DNA of 64,000 bases from Eucommia ulmoides (taxonomy: Eukaryota; Streptophyta; Magnoliopsida; Garryales; Eucommiaceae): contig CM028333.1 in NCBI GenBank assembly GCA_016647705.1, positions 24,546,243 through 24,610,242 on the forward strand, written 5' to 3'. Both the position numbers and the translations under genes were made by a program. This document shows, piece after piece, positions 34,800 through 45,826 of the stretch (the stretch's first letter is position 1; each line of letters opens with the position of its first letter). Below the pieces are notes generated by a model. The model was not told the DNA's origin and made no database searches. It was given only the letters and a program-made list of their open reading frames with translations.

Positions 34800-37560
34800 T
34801 GTTACAACCCGTCCCGGAACCCGTCATCCCGAGGCTGGCGTGACTACAACATGACATCACCAATACCCAAACAACCAAATGAAAGACAATATATACCCAC
34901 CATATAATACAAATGTTTAAATGGGGGATACACCCATCCCAAATTAATCCTAACAAATAGTATTCATCCATGAACCTTTTATAGGTTCGTCTTTGACAAC
35001 TTCTCTCAAACACCTATATGACTCCATCACGTAGCTCTACCTAGTGCCAGTAGGGGACCAACTCCTAGCCGTTGTACCTGCGAGTGTACTGCCTTCTTAG
35101 TAAAATACTTTTATAATAATAACAGTTCATTCTGCATCATCTAAATGGATCAAGCTTAAATATATAAACATTACGTAGCTCGCAAAGGTTTGCATGATAT
35201 TAGTAGTGAGAATAAGGCACTTCCTATAAGTTCAATGCAAAAATCATTTAGTATAAGAATCATGCCAATCACCATATAAATAATAAATCACTTGGTAGGA
35301 GCAAATTATCACATCTCCAAACATCTTCTCAAACACACACACATACGCTAGCCAGCCCTAGTGATCGTTTTAACCTCACGATCGGGAGTTGCAACGGTAC
35401 CGTAACATTCATAAGAATGCCTTCCTACGAAATATCCACACCCCTTTTTGGGGAGAAATATAATCCACACCCCTTACGGGGAGAAATATAATCCACACCC
35501 CTTACGGGGAGAACAACCATGGCATCGTCAAAATCAAATACAACCTCATCGAAACACAACTCAATAAATATCATCTACTCAACATTGTCAAATCACCATA
35601 CCTACCACTTTTCTTCAAAACCCGCTTTTAAATTCAAAAATAATATTTCACACTTTCTTTTAAAGAAAACGTCCGATTTTATCAAACCATTTTTCCATCC
35701 TTTATTTTTAGAAAACCAGGCATTTTTAGAAAAATAGATGTTTCTTATTCTCTTTTTTAAAAACACCGTCTAATTTCACCAAATCTAGCGGAAATTCATT
35801 TCCAACTTCTTTTTGAAATCTATCGAAGTACAGGTTGCCAATTCATTCAAATCCTACTTGATCCATATCATTTATAAATTCATATAGTTTAGATAATCAC
35901 AAATTTTATCACATATATATATATATATAGAAAATAGTTTGGTAAGAAGACAGTACACTCACCTCGTAAACCGCTCTCCAAAACCTTCACTGATCATACT
36001 CTTATCGGGACACCGGTGCCTGCGAGCCTAATAGTAACAGAGCCTAAATTAATATCTCATCTAAAACATCTAAATCATGCAATGCCGGCCTTATATTCCG
36101 AATTGTTACTATTTTATGTACCACGTAATTAAAATTAATTAATTGTTAGGAAATTGTTACGATTTTTGGGATTTGTAACGCTAAATAAAATTTAATTTAA
36201 CGAGAATTATTAATCGATTGAAATTTTACCTGTTTCTGAATCATTTGGAGACCACGAGAGGGGTTTTCAATTTTCAGTGGGGTGGTTCGTGTAATTCCCT
36301 TTTTTCTTTTTCTTTTTTTTTTTTTTTCCTTCTTCTTCCTTCTTTTTTTTTCCTTTTCTCTTTTCTGTTTCGTCTTCTGCTTCAGTCCTGGTTTGAACCT
36401 TCCACCGATTGTCCTACTCCAAACTCGAGCACACCACCACCGATTACTCACACCCTAAACACCGAACACACATACTCCCCTCCCACAGTCACCGTCGACT
36501 GATCAAACTCCCCGCCGGACGACGACGTCACTGACGACTCCCTCTCCCTCACTTCGTTTTTTGTTTTCTGCTTTGGGACTCGCCGGCGATTGACCGTGCT
36601 CCGATCACACCACACATCCACGAAGACGGAACACCCGTGACGTCGACCGGAACACCTACCCGAACCGATACCCACCTTCTCTCTCTCTCTAACACTCCAG
36701 CCGGCAGCACCCATCCTCACCCCGGAGGGACACCCCCACGCCGCACGATGATCACACATCCAGACCAGACGGTGCCACCACACATCCCCACTCAGTCTCC
36801 GAACAACTAGAACACACCCACTGCCGGCAGCCCACACACTCGACAACAAACCGAACACACACACGCCGGCGAACGGCGACGATCAAGCACATACTGCCGG
36901 TGGACAGAACACACACCCACATACTCACAGTAAACCGACGACGATGGCCTATTACTCCCTCACCTGAGATCGACGACAACTCACACATCCACCGACATGC
37001 CCATGTCGATCTTCCTCTCTCTCTCAATTTCCTGATTTCTGTTTTAAATTTCAGATTTTTGGAGATGTTTTGATCATCACACGTATGTATTGCATGCGTT
37101 TAGTGGGTTCACTTCCTCCCAGCTTGCCACGTCACTGTTCTCGTTTCTTCCTGCCGGCAGCGGCTTCGTCGGATCAGCAGCATATATATATATATATATA
37201 TGAAATAAACTTTTTTAATTAATTACTCTTTCTTCCACCAACTTTCTTTCAATCTTAATTTTAATCAATTGAAATTTTTAAAAGTTTCTAAAATTTGCAA
37301 TTTCACCCCTTTAAGTTTCAATTAAAAATTACATATCAATTCACCCCCTCAAAGTTTGGATTTAATTTTTTCTAAATTTGCGCCTTGACCCCTAGATTTT
37401 GAATTTGAATATTTATTGACCCAATTTTACCCCGAATTTATTATTATTATTATTATTTTTATTTATTTTTTTATTATTTTTTTATTATTATCTTCTTCTT
37501 TTTTTCAGTTACACTAAAATGTAACCAAAATGACGTACTTACTATAATTGAGGTCTTACA
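34800..37560 (-). repeat. Tekay-like solo LTR B (2761 bp)
   Basis: Starts TGTTACAACCCGTCCCGGAACC, ends GAGGTCTTACA, with identical flanks ATAAT (34795-34799 and 37561-37565). It shares the family landmarks: CTCACGATCGGGAGTTGC (about 35378), a hairpin minisatellite, a CA/CG-rich zone and an (AT)n tract (about 37182-37200). More diverged from C and D than A is. No internal region remains. Confidence 0.88.
35435..35512. repeat. hairpin minisatellite in solo LTR B
   Basis: Three 28-bp units of ATCCACACCCCTTACGGGG plus AGAAATATA. Each carries a CCCC/GGGG stem (35441-35453, 35470-35481, 35498-35509). It sits at the same relative place as the unrelated-looking minisatellites of LTRs A, C and D. Confidence 0.85.
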
Positions 37561-37565
37561 ATAAT

Positions 37566-37800
37566 CCTTGAGGAGGTTTGACTACCTAGCTTAGTTCGTC
37601 AATTGACTACATAGCTCAGTCCGACAACTGCCTAGCCCAGTTCGTTAACTGACTACATAGTTTAGTCCGACAACTGCCTAGCTCAGTTCGTCAACTACCT
37701 CGCTTAGTCCATTTACAAACTGAACTGTGTAGATCACTTAGCCAATGTCAACCAAACTTCCTAGTTCAGTTCATCCGCGAACTGAGCGTCATCATTACAA
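37566..37800. repeat. Tat no. 1 tandem array, right block
   Basis: The same CTAGCTCAGTTCGTCAACTG and CAGTCCGACAACTGCC words as the left block, resuming after solo LTR B. Confidence 0.8.
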
Positions 37801-38171
37801 AGGCAATAAGACCAAATGTGGAAAGGACGACAAATTAATCAAATAGTGCCTAACTGATCTACAATGGGTGGGCCACAAATCTAGTTAGATCTTAGCTAAT
37901 TTCGTCCCACACCAAACCAAATGGTTGGGATTAAGCTGGGCTTAATCATAAATGGGTTGGGCCCAAGAATTTTGCACATGGCTACTGACGTCTTTACTAT
38001 TGACTCAACTTGGCCCACAGCGCGTCAACCTTAGCTCAACCTTCACCGAGTTTAACCTAGCCAAGAGGCCAGAATTACGACCTCAAAAAATACACACCAA
38101 GGAACTGAGGCAGAAGAAAAATGACCTTCCATCTCGCTTCGACAAAGCACCACGGAAGTTAAGAAGGCAAA
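37801..38171 (+). other. Tat no. 1 3' end with polypurine-like tract
   Basis: Non-coding. It ends in a purine-rich tract (GGAAGTTAAGAAGGCAAA) immediately before the 3' LTR. Confidence 0.6.
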
Positions 38172-38608
38172 TGATACAGGAAAAATTCCCGCCCTAGTAG
38201 GGGAACCAATCGAGGAGTAATTCCCCACTATTTTCACCTAATAGGAGAGTCGATTAGGGTGTGACTCCCTACTAATTAGCCACATTAATGGGGGCGTAAC
38301 TCCCCATTAATGAGGATGTAATCATGGGCCAAAAGGAGCAACTCTCGGGACGTGATCAGTCTATAAAAGCAAGGTAACACATTCTCATTCTCAACTGAAC
38401 TCTCTCAATATTACACATAATTTACTGTTGTGTTTCTACCCTCCTCAGAGCAATTTAATTTGATTCTCATACCAGAGGTTCTTTGGCCGACACCATACTG
38501 GTGTCCTCCACATAGAACTAACTGGTTTTGCAGGAAAGGTAACAGGTTGCGGAGATTTCTGGCACGTGAGGCCCTAGTTCACACACTTAGTAAATTTTGG
38601 TAACATCA
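38172..38608 (+). repeat. Tat no. 1 3' LTR (437 bp)
   Basis: Partner of 26697-27130 by full-length similarity, ending GGTAACATCA and followed by the TSD TATGT. Confidence 0.9.
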
Positions 38609-38613
38609 TATGT

Positions 38614-38997
38614 AAACTAGAATTTCAATTAAATTACTATTTATGTTCATAACTTTTGCCATCGTATGATTTTATCTATATTTATTTTTTAAATTTAATT
38701 TTTTAATTATTGTTTGGTATTTTTTTAATTATATATAGTATTTTTAAAATATTAAAATTCATATATCGTGGGGCTTACGCTCTACACCCCAAGGCTTATG
38801 CCTCCCACCCTTTACAACACTGCTAATGAATAGTCCTAAGTAAGATTAACTTTTATTGCCGACATGTTTGTTACTTGGTAATGGAATTAGATTATGAGAA
38901 ATGGGATCGAAATTTAAATCAACGTCTATTCAAAATTTGATTTCATTGCATCAAAACACTATTCCACCAAACAACACGCTAACTCTCTTAATTATAG
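38614..38997. other. host-like AT-rich DNA upstream of the reductase exon
   Basis: No coding sequence recognised. A GGGGCTTACGCTCTACACCC then CAAGGCTTATGCCTCCCACC phrase (38771-38811) is low-copy here. It joins the TSD of Tat no. 1 on the left and an AG acceptor (38996-38997) on the right. Confidence 0.5.
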
Positions 38998-39218
38998 GTT
39001 TTATTAATTTCATGGGAGTTTCTCAAGCTCGGTATCCTCTTTCGAAAACCATTGTTGAGGAGGCTGCATGGACGTTAGCAAAGGATAATGGCATTGACTT
39101 GGTTATTTTACATCCAGGCTCTATCATTGGACCTCAACTACAGCGAAATCTCAACCTCAGTTCTAAAGCGATTCTGAATTTCATAAAAACGGGTGCAATT
39201 TTATTTTTTCCAACAAAT
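38998..39218 (+). pseudogene. orphan exon of a cinnamoyl-CoA/dihydroflavonol-reductase-like gene
   Basis: This is the only host coding sequence recognised. The frame reads RYPLSKTIVEEAAWTLAKDN, then GIDLVILHPGSIIGPQLQRN and LNLSSKAILNFIKTGA. It matches the middle of plant CCR/DFR-like extended short-chain dehydrogenases (typically YPLSKTLAEEAAWKFAKE, then GIDLV.INPG.VIGPLLQPTLN). The catalytic YxxxK pair (Tyr at 39033, Lys at 39045) is present. Such enzymes reduce cinnamoyl-CoA esters, dihydroflavonols or related ketones with NADPH in the cytosol. It is bounded by ATTATAG (acceptor) and AAT|GTGCAT (donor-like GT at 39219). The exons for the Rossmann nucleotide-binding start and for the downstream region were not found, so I call it a pseudogene fragment. 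It could still belong to a gene with very large, TE-filled introns. Confidence 0.75.
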
Positions 39219-41059
39219 GTGCATACCATTAACTAATAGAAATTTTAGTACATAAATATGAACACACCACAAAAATAGTATGATATGTATACATACATAC
39301 ACGCACAGACACAAACTAACGTAACCTAAGCATGAAGAACTGAATTAAAATATTTTAAAAAATAAAATAAAAAATCTCAAGTCAATATTTGGTAGGTATC
39401 TAAAAATTAGACCAGACCACCCAGTTTAATTTGTTGAACCATCAATCATCCGGTTCACTCCCAAAAATCGACTACACTAAAAATTGTTCAATTTCGTTAA
39501 AACCAAAAAACCCAACTATTGAACCAGCTCAACCATTGAACCAGAATGGCTAATTTACTGAACGGAATAATAGAGTTAAACTAAATTAAAAAATTTGCGT
39601 TGAGGCGATTAAATGCTTACACCTTTGTGCACATGATTCTGTGAGTTTACCCATTAAATTTGAATTGCTTTATAAGAAGAATCACCTATTTATTTCTGCA
39701 TTCGGTTGACATGAGGTATAACATTTACACAAGTTATTCTATCTCTTTTACACTTAAAAAATATATTTTGAAAATAGCTTTCAAAAAATACCGCATCCTG
39801 TATTACTTTATGTATTACATCTCGCGTGAACTATTCAATTTTGCATATAATGCAGGAGTGGTAGTATTTGCTGATGGAATCTATAGATCTGTGTAGGTCA
39901 ATAAATTTGTGTCGTTTCACTTTAAACTTATTTTTAAGTATATAACCGATTTTAATTAGTTATTCTATTAGCTTTTCTATCTAAATAGGACAAAAATGAA
40001 AACATGTGCACCTCATTTGACATTTTTAAGGGCATAATGGTCTCTCTCTTTTTATTTTATTTTTTTTCCATTCTTTTTTCACATCGAAACTCTCATCTCT
40101 CTCTATTCTTTCTCCCTCCATCTCCCAGCTCCTTCACCACCATAGCCCCGAAGATCCATCCAGCGCCATATCTCCCCCTAATTTCTTGAGTTAACAATTC
40201 TTGTCCAGTTTGGCAAAAAACTCCTAAAATCAATCCCCATTTGATATTGCACTGTGATGCTCTCAAATATTGTTGGATTAAATCTTTGTTTCGGTTTAGA
40301 TTTCAACCCCTCAAGCACTATTGATTTTGGACTTTAGTTTTGCCAATGGTTTCAAAATCTTAAGATTGTATGATATTTTGTTTTAGAGAGTTGAAACAAC
40401 TGATTAGGACCGTCTTTTATAATGACGAATCTGATTTCTTCTCAATGGACGGAGACAACTAAGTTCTCGGAAAATTAAGGATAGGGTAATTTGTGAGATT
40501 GCAGAATGCAAGAGACCGAAACTTATTTCCATTGCCTCTTCATTCTCATGCATATTTTCTTTGAAATTGCTCTTATCCCAGCATGTGCACCTCATGTACA
40601 TGCTCTTGTCGTTTATTGCTCCTGTCTCTTGTTTCCTCCTGTAAAATGTAAACCCAGAAACCTACTATTATAGAGGGAGAATGAAATTGATTGGTCATGG
40701 GTCATGTAAAACAAGTTTAGCCAACAACATTTGAGCATGGGAAGAGCAAGTATGTTTAGCTCAAACCATCAAATTCTTCGATCCTCATTTCATGTGAACA
40801 TGATCACCAGAATACCAGTGTTTCAAAATCTCATTTGCATTCGACAAACTTGATATAGAAAAACTCTTGCTCATAATTGACATAGGCATGGAGCTTTAAA
40901 TGGGCCGAATCGAGTCATAAATCCAATCCGAAACAGATAAACTCAATGGGTCATCTAGGCTGAAGAATAATGAGTCCAATGGGACAAGGTCTTCGGCAAT
41001 CTTCTATGCAAGACAAACGGCCTCACAAAGAGGCCCATTAATGGGCAAATCAAAGCCCA
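39219..41059. other. host-like non-coding DNA
   Basis: No exon recognised. 39410-39560 is rich in AACCATTGAACC/CCGGTTCA words, an old dispersed repeat type. 40030-40160 is a pyrimidine-rich stretch with CTCTCTC tracts that could be a promoter or leader. The right part (about 40890-41059) is GC-richer with TGGGCC words and may already belong to the LTR of Tat no. 2. Confidence 0.45.
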
Positions 41060-41500
41060 CGTTGTTGAGGTCCAAAGAGCTATGGTCAGCCAGTCGTGAC
41101 TGCCTCCCCTACACTTAAATAGCATTATAAACTGGATTGACTGTAATGGCCCAGAATTAATGGGGAACGTTACAGAAATATCTCCTTAAATAAATGAGAT
41201 ATTGGTTATCTTTCAAGCCGTTAGAAGCGTATCACGTAACGGGCAGCCTCCAATGAAATAGCAGAATATCTCCAAACTTATATAAGGGGCAGGTTTTAAT
41301 TGTATCCTTTTATGGTTCAATCTGTGTGATTATTCCTTTTAATACTAGACTAACTTATTCTCACGCTAGAAGTTCTTTGGCCGACACCACACCAGCATCC
41401 CTCTTGAGAACTCACGATTTTTGCAGGCATCAAAAGGAAGGCTAAGAGTTTTTTAGCACGTGCAAAGCTGCTACGCGTGCTGGGAAATACTGGTAACATC
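41060..41500 (+). repeat. Tat no. 2 5' LTR (left edge uncertain)
   Basis: The right half clearly matches the Tat no. 1 LTRs: TTCTTTGGCCGACACCACAC, then GCAGG, then GCACGTG, then GGTAACATCA (ends near 41500). It has a TATA box TTATATAAGG (41278-41287). The start is estimated from the Tat no. 1 LTR length; TGTTGAGGTCC near 41062 is one candidate. Confidence 0.65.
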
Positions 41501-41600
41501 ATTTTCCGTTGTTTATAGTTAACCCTAACGTAAAAAGCTTTCCATCGCAACTATGAGGCATCTAAGATCAAGAGAAGCAGCGCTGAGTTAAAGTAATGAC

Positions 41601-41921
41601 TTGCCACCACCATCTGATAATAAAGCTCCAGTGGAAGCGCATGAGGAGGTTCGGGTTGATCCTCCGCCGGAAGTGCTGAGCACAGATACAAAGATCGATG
41701 CTCTCACTGAAAAGATGGTCGAGATGGTGGATATGATCAAATATATGGAGAAGATAATTGCCAACAGCAGATTGTACTCCCCAACTACCAACAATGACGT
41801 AGGAGAAGAAGCATAGTCTCTAAGATACGTTGATTCGCAATCCCAAGGAGAGCGAGCTAACCAGGAGAATACAAGCAATCAACAACGTGAAATGAGGATT
41901 CATAGCCGAACTAAGACTGTT
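41601..41921 (+). pseudogene. Tat no. 2 gag, N-terminal part
   Basis: Reading PPPSDNKAPVEAHEEVRVDP, then a helical TKIDALTEKMVEMVDMIKYM segment, up to the Tekay-like insertion at 41922. It continues at 50517 with a Gag core. Acidic and helical, as usual for the start of Tat Gag. Relic. Confidence 0.65.
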
Positions 41922-44494
41922 TGTAATATCCCACCCTGGGCACCTGTCAGCTGAGGACGGGCGTGACGTCGACTTGACACTACTGACCAATCAACGGATA
42001 TCCATATATACATATATATGCATACATAGACGCGCTACTGCAAGTTTTTCTTCCAAAAAATACATATATCAATTTCAGCATTTGGGAATATACTGGTCCC
42101 AAATATTTACTACACAAAAAATCACAAAAAAACTTAACCTTCCACGGTTCGTATTCTACCGGCCTACCTCCAAAATGACTCTTCCTCCGGACTCTACCTA
42201 GTGCTAGTAGTGGACCCACTCCTGACTGCAGCACTTGAAACTAAATATTTTATCGGTGTACTATCTTCATAATATAAAAATATTTTATGGATCAAGCACA
42301 ATTATCAAATACCAAGTTTCAAAATATAATATCATATAACCGCATACCAGACTGGAAATCAATTTCCATTGTCATCAATGCCATAAAATAATATATTTAC
42401 GTCAACCCACTTAAAATAATATATTTAAGTCAATCAATTCAGGCTGTTCATCGGATAATAAAATACCCTACACATCGTTTTCTACTAGCCATAAGATCGT
42501 TTTTATCTCACGATTGGGACTTTCGACGGTACCGTAACCTGTACAACTGTACCATCTAACATGACTATCAGTGCCAGGGCTATTTATTATCCCCAATAGT
42601 AGGGCTACCACCCGCAAAATTTGCACTCCTGGTGGGTCAATCAACCACTTGCAGGACTAATCCTCCCGACAAGTTATAATAATCAACCACCTGCAGGACT
42701 AATCCTCTTGAAAGGTTATAATAATCAACCACCTACAGAACTAATCCCCTTGGCAGATCATAATATAATCAACCACCTGTAGAACTAGCACTCCTAACAG
42801 GTCATTATAATCAACCACTTATAAGACTAATCCTCTTGATAGGTCATAATATCAATAACCACCTGTAGGACTAATCCTCCTGACAGGTCATAATATAATG
42901 AACCACTTGTAGGACTGTCCTCCTAACAGGTCAATACCATCCCGCAGGACATACTCTCCTCACGGGATCAAACTATGGCATAGTCAGACAAAAATCACTT
43001 CCCACATTTAAAATCTACTTGATCCACATAAGTCATAAAATCGTCCAATTTTAATAAATACTTTTTTTGTCCTTTCCATAATTTGTACAAAAAATATAAT
43101 TTTTAAATTTACATAGAAGACAATACACTCACTTCGATTTTCGCACTGCAAAAATACCATCGCCAAAACTACCTGGACGTTGGCGCCTATGAACCTAACA
43201 GCGATAGGGCCTAAATTAATATTTTATTTAAAATAAAACTACTATGCAATGCGTGGCCCTAACATGCATAACTTTCCATTTCCCCAAATTTAATTATACA
43301 AAATTATTATTTCCCCCAATTCTCTACGTTAATATTTATTGTACAAAATTATTATAATTAACTGTTGCAAAAATTATCGTCACACTTACAAAAATTTAAT
43401 GTCAATAATTTAATTTTGAAGAAAATATTAATCGACTGGATTGTTACCTGTTTCGAATCTTCCGCCGGCCGAGAAGTGGGTTTTTTTTTTTTTTTTTTTT
43501 GGTTTCTGCTCGTCGGATCTCACCGCCGCGGCGACACGCCATCTCTCTTCACCCACCGTTGGCGATGCGCTCTCTCTCACTACCTCTCACTCACCGTCGG
43601 CCACCCTATACCGATCACACGCACACGCACTGTAGCGACACGCACACACAAACTCAACCGACGACACGCGCACACAAGCCAATCGACATACACACACTCA
43701 CACCGGATACATACGCACTGACCAAAACATACCGCCCACTCCCCGAAAGGACGATGACGACCACACACACACACACTAGTCAGAAGAGCACACACACACT
43801 GACAACACTGAAGAATACACACACGATCACCGCCTGAACCCAGCAACCCACCGACGATACCCTACGATGATAACACACCACCGGAGTGAACGACCACACC
43901 ATCAAACGGACAGACAACACACACACACATACTCAGGTTGAACGATGGGTTGAATGACGAACAAAAACACGTACACATACATACACACAAACCAGACTGA
44001 ACGGACGACCACACCCACGCCGGACTGCATATACCGCCGCCGACGACCGACAACACACACCCACTGACGACGACACCCCCACGCGACCGGACAAACAGTG
44101 ACACATACTGGCGACGACAACACGCATAGACCACACTGCCGACCGACCGGCTTCTCTCTTTCTTCTATTTATTTTTCTTTTTGGTTGGGGTGTAATGTGT
44201 GTCTATATATATATATGCATGAGAAAAGTGAACGACACACTGCCACAATTTGTCCTTTTTTTTTTTTTGATCTTATCACAATGTATATATATATATATTA
44301 ATTTTTCCAAATTACATTAATATCCCCTAATTATCTTTAAATTACTAGTTAAACCCATAATCTAAAATTAATATTATCATATTAACCTCTAAATTTTTTA
44401 AAATAAATAATAAATGACACAATCTACCTCGTTATTTTCTAAATGTTCTAAATGTAGCTAGTGATTATGCGTATGTGGAAATTAGGGCCTTACA
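41922..44494 (-). repeat. Tekay-like 3' LTR C (2573 bp)
   Basis: Starts TGTAATATCCCACCC and ends GGCCTTACA on the plus strand. It holds the hairpin minisatellite (42600-42970), a CA/CG-rich zone (43600-44130) and (AT)n tracts (44205-44217 and 44283-44299). In the element's orientation those tracts would sit near the LTR start and could include its TATA box. Confidence 0.9.
42600..42970. repeat. hairpin minisatellite in LTR C with paired arm changes
   Basis: Nine units of about 40-45 bp with the plan arm, AGGACTAATCCT core (itself AGGA/TCCT), other arm. Arms: ACCC/GGGT (42610-42637), ACTTG/CAAGT (42647-42674), ACCT/AGGT (42689-42716), ACCTG/CAGGT (two units near 42776-42802 and 42861-42888) and ATCCCG/CGGGAT (42939-42968). 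Other units pair with one wobble or mismatch. Confidence 0.85.
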
Positions 44495-44534
44495 ACCCTT
44501 CCCCCCTAAAGGATATTTCGTCCCGAAATTTTAG
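44495..44534 (-). other. Tekay-like polypurine tract region
   Basis: The plus strand reads ACCCTTCCCCCCTAAAGGAT directly inside LTR C; its complement is the purine-rich AGGGGGGAAGGGT tract that primes plus-strand synthesis in this lineage. Confidence 0.75.
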
Positions 44535-44891
44535 TTACCTTGACCGAACAAATGCGGATATTTTCAACATATCCTCCAACGTCTGAATCGTACGCTCTGA
44601 TTGACCGTCAATTTGAGGATGAAAAGCAGTAATAAATTTTAGCTTGGTACCTAGAGCACTTTGGAGACTCGACCAGAATTTAGAAGTATATCTCGGATCT
44701 CTATCCAACACTATGGAAACCGGAGCGCCGTGCAATCGAACAATCTCGTCAATATACAATTTTGCATACTTGTCTAGTGAGTATGTCGTCTTTAATGCCA
44801 GAAAATGAGCAGATTTAGTAAGCCTATCAATGATCACCCAGATAGAATTTTGTCCCTTTTGGGTGTGGGGTAATTCTGAAACGAAATCCAT
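44535..44891 (-). pseudogene. Tekay-like integrase core relic
   Basis: Reads MDFVSELPHTQKGQNSIWVI, then DRLTKSAHFLALKTTYS and VRLHGAPVSIVLDRDPRYTS, then ALGTKLKFITAFHPQIDGQS ending at RTIQTLEDML. This is the central catalytic core of Del/Tekay integrase, which inserts the cDNA into the chromosome. The part downstream of TLEDML, including any chromodomain that would target heterochromatin, is absent; sequence goes straight to the polypurine region. Zinc-binding and RNase H parts lie next to it at 45011-45802. Relic. Confidence 0.9.
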
Positions 44892-45010
44892 CGCAATATG
44901 TTCCTATCTCCACTCTGGAATAGGTAGAGGTTGCAATAATCCACCTAGAAGTTGGTGCCCAATCTTGACTTGGAGCAAATGAGACACCTGACAACAAATT
45001 CAGCAATTTC

Positions 45011-45802
45011 TCATTCCATTCCATTCCCCCAATAGTGCTCTCGCAGATCCCAATACATTTTGGTATTGCCTGGGTGCATTGCGTATACTGAGTTGTATGC
45101 TTCTTCCAAGATATCCTTCCTCAGATTGGCATCATCAGGCACACATAGTCTATTTCCAACTATCAAGGCTTCATCATTATCCCTAACACGATAGTTAGCT
45201 CTGTGACCATTTTTCACTTCATTTCGGATTTTCCTCAATTGGGCATTTGACTTCTGCGCTTCTATAATACGTTCGATTAATGTCGGTCTTAAAGTTAAAG
45301 TCACAAGTAGCGCTGCCGTCTGACCAACCGCCAACTGGACTCGCAAAGTTCGTAATTTAGCGTATAGATTAGTGTGAACAACTTGAAGATGTGCAATTGA
45401 ACCTGTCGATTTTTGGCTCAGCGCATCTACTACAACATTGACCTTTCCAGGATGATAGTGAATAGTGCAGTCATAGTCCTTGATAAACTCTATCCAACGT
45501 CTCTGCCTCAAATTTAGTTTCTTCTGAGTAAACAAATATTTCAAACTCTAATGGTCGGTGTATATCTCACAAGTTTCGCCATACAGGTGATGTCTCCAAA
45601 TCTTCAAGGTAACCCCAATCTCCGCCAACTCCAAATCATGCGTCGGGTAATTACGCTCATGATTCTTTAATTGTCGGGAGGCATATGCAATCACGTGACC
45701 ATGTTGCATTAGCACACACCCTAACCCATGGTGTGACACATCACAGTAGATCACAAAGCCACTGCCTTCAGTTGAGAGAGAAAGTATTGGCGCAAATATC
45801 AA
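45011..45802 (-). pseudogene. Tekay-like RNase H and integrase zinc-binding relic
   Basis: RNase H wording [40 protein letters not shown] and [18 protein letters not shown] (45548-45802). Then [20 protein letters not shown] and [14 protein letters not shown], and a zinc-binding segment ending [20 protein letters not shown] (45011-45544). RNase H would remove RNA from the RNA:DNA hybrid. Order and wording are standard for Del/Tekay Pol. Broken. Confidence 0.88.
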
Positions 45803-45826
45803 CCTACTCTTCAGCTCTTGGAAACT

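Larger units (their letters stand above)
26697..38608 (+). mobile_element. Tat-like Ty3/gypsy element no. 1, hollowed, hit by two solo LTRs
   Basis: LTRs at 26697-27130 and 38172-38608 start TGAT.C.GGAAAAATT and end AA(C/T)ATCA, with identical TSDs TATGT (26692-26696 and 38609-38613). A TTTGGCGCCATCTGTCG PBS follows the first LTR. Inside remain a gag start, an integrase piece, extensive tandem repeats and an antisense coiled-coil piece, interrupted by two Tekay-like solo LTRs. Protease, RT and RNase H are absent. By eye the LTRs differ at roughly 10%, among the most diverged pairs in the window. Broken. Confidence 0.88.

Noticed and set aside
36197-37027. Open frames in solo LTR B, including Lys-rich and Cys/Val-rich ones
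   Set aside because: Simple-sequence zones of the LTR; equivalent frames in LTRs A, C and D are different.
39660-39896. Open frame downstream of the reductase exon as a further exon
   Set aside because: The wording (Tyr/Ile/Phe-rich) does not match CCR/DFR-like proteins and the composition is ordinary AT-rich spacer.
40404-40601. Minus-strand 65-codon frame in host-like DNA
   Set aside because: Short, with no motif, no splice or promoter context that stands out.
42600-42970. Regularly spaced short repeats resembling a CRISPR array
   Set aside because: The context is a plant LTR, the units have no constant repeat or unique spacers, and the same array recurs in the partner LTR at 48707-49073.
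43499-44136. Overlapping open frames on both strands, rich in Val/Cys or His/Thr
   Set aside because: They are by-products of the CA/CG-rich zone of the Tekay-like LTR. They occur in several frames at once and lack conserved wording.
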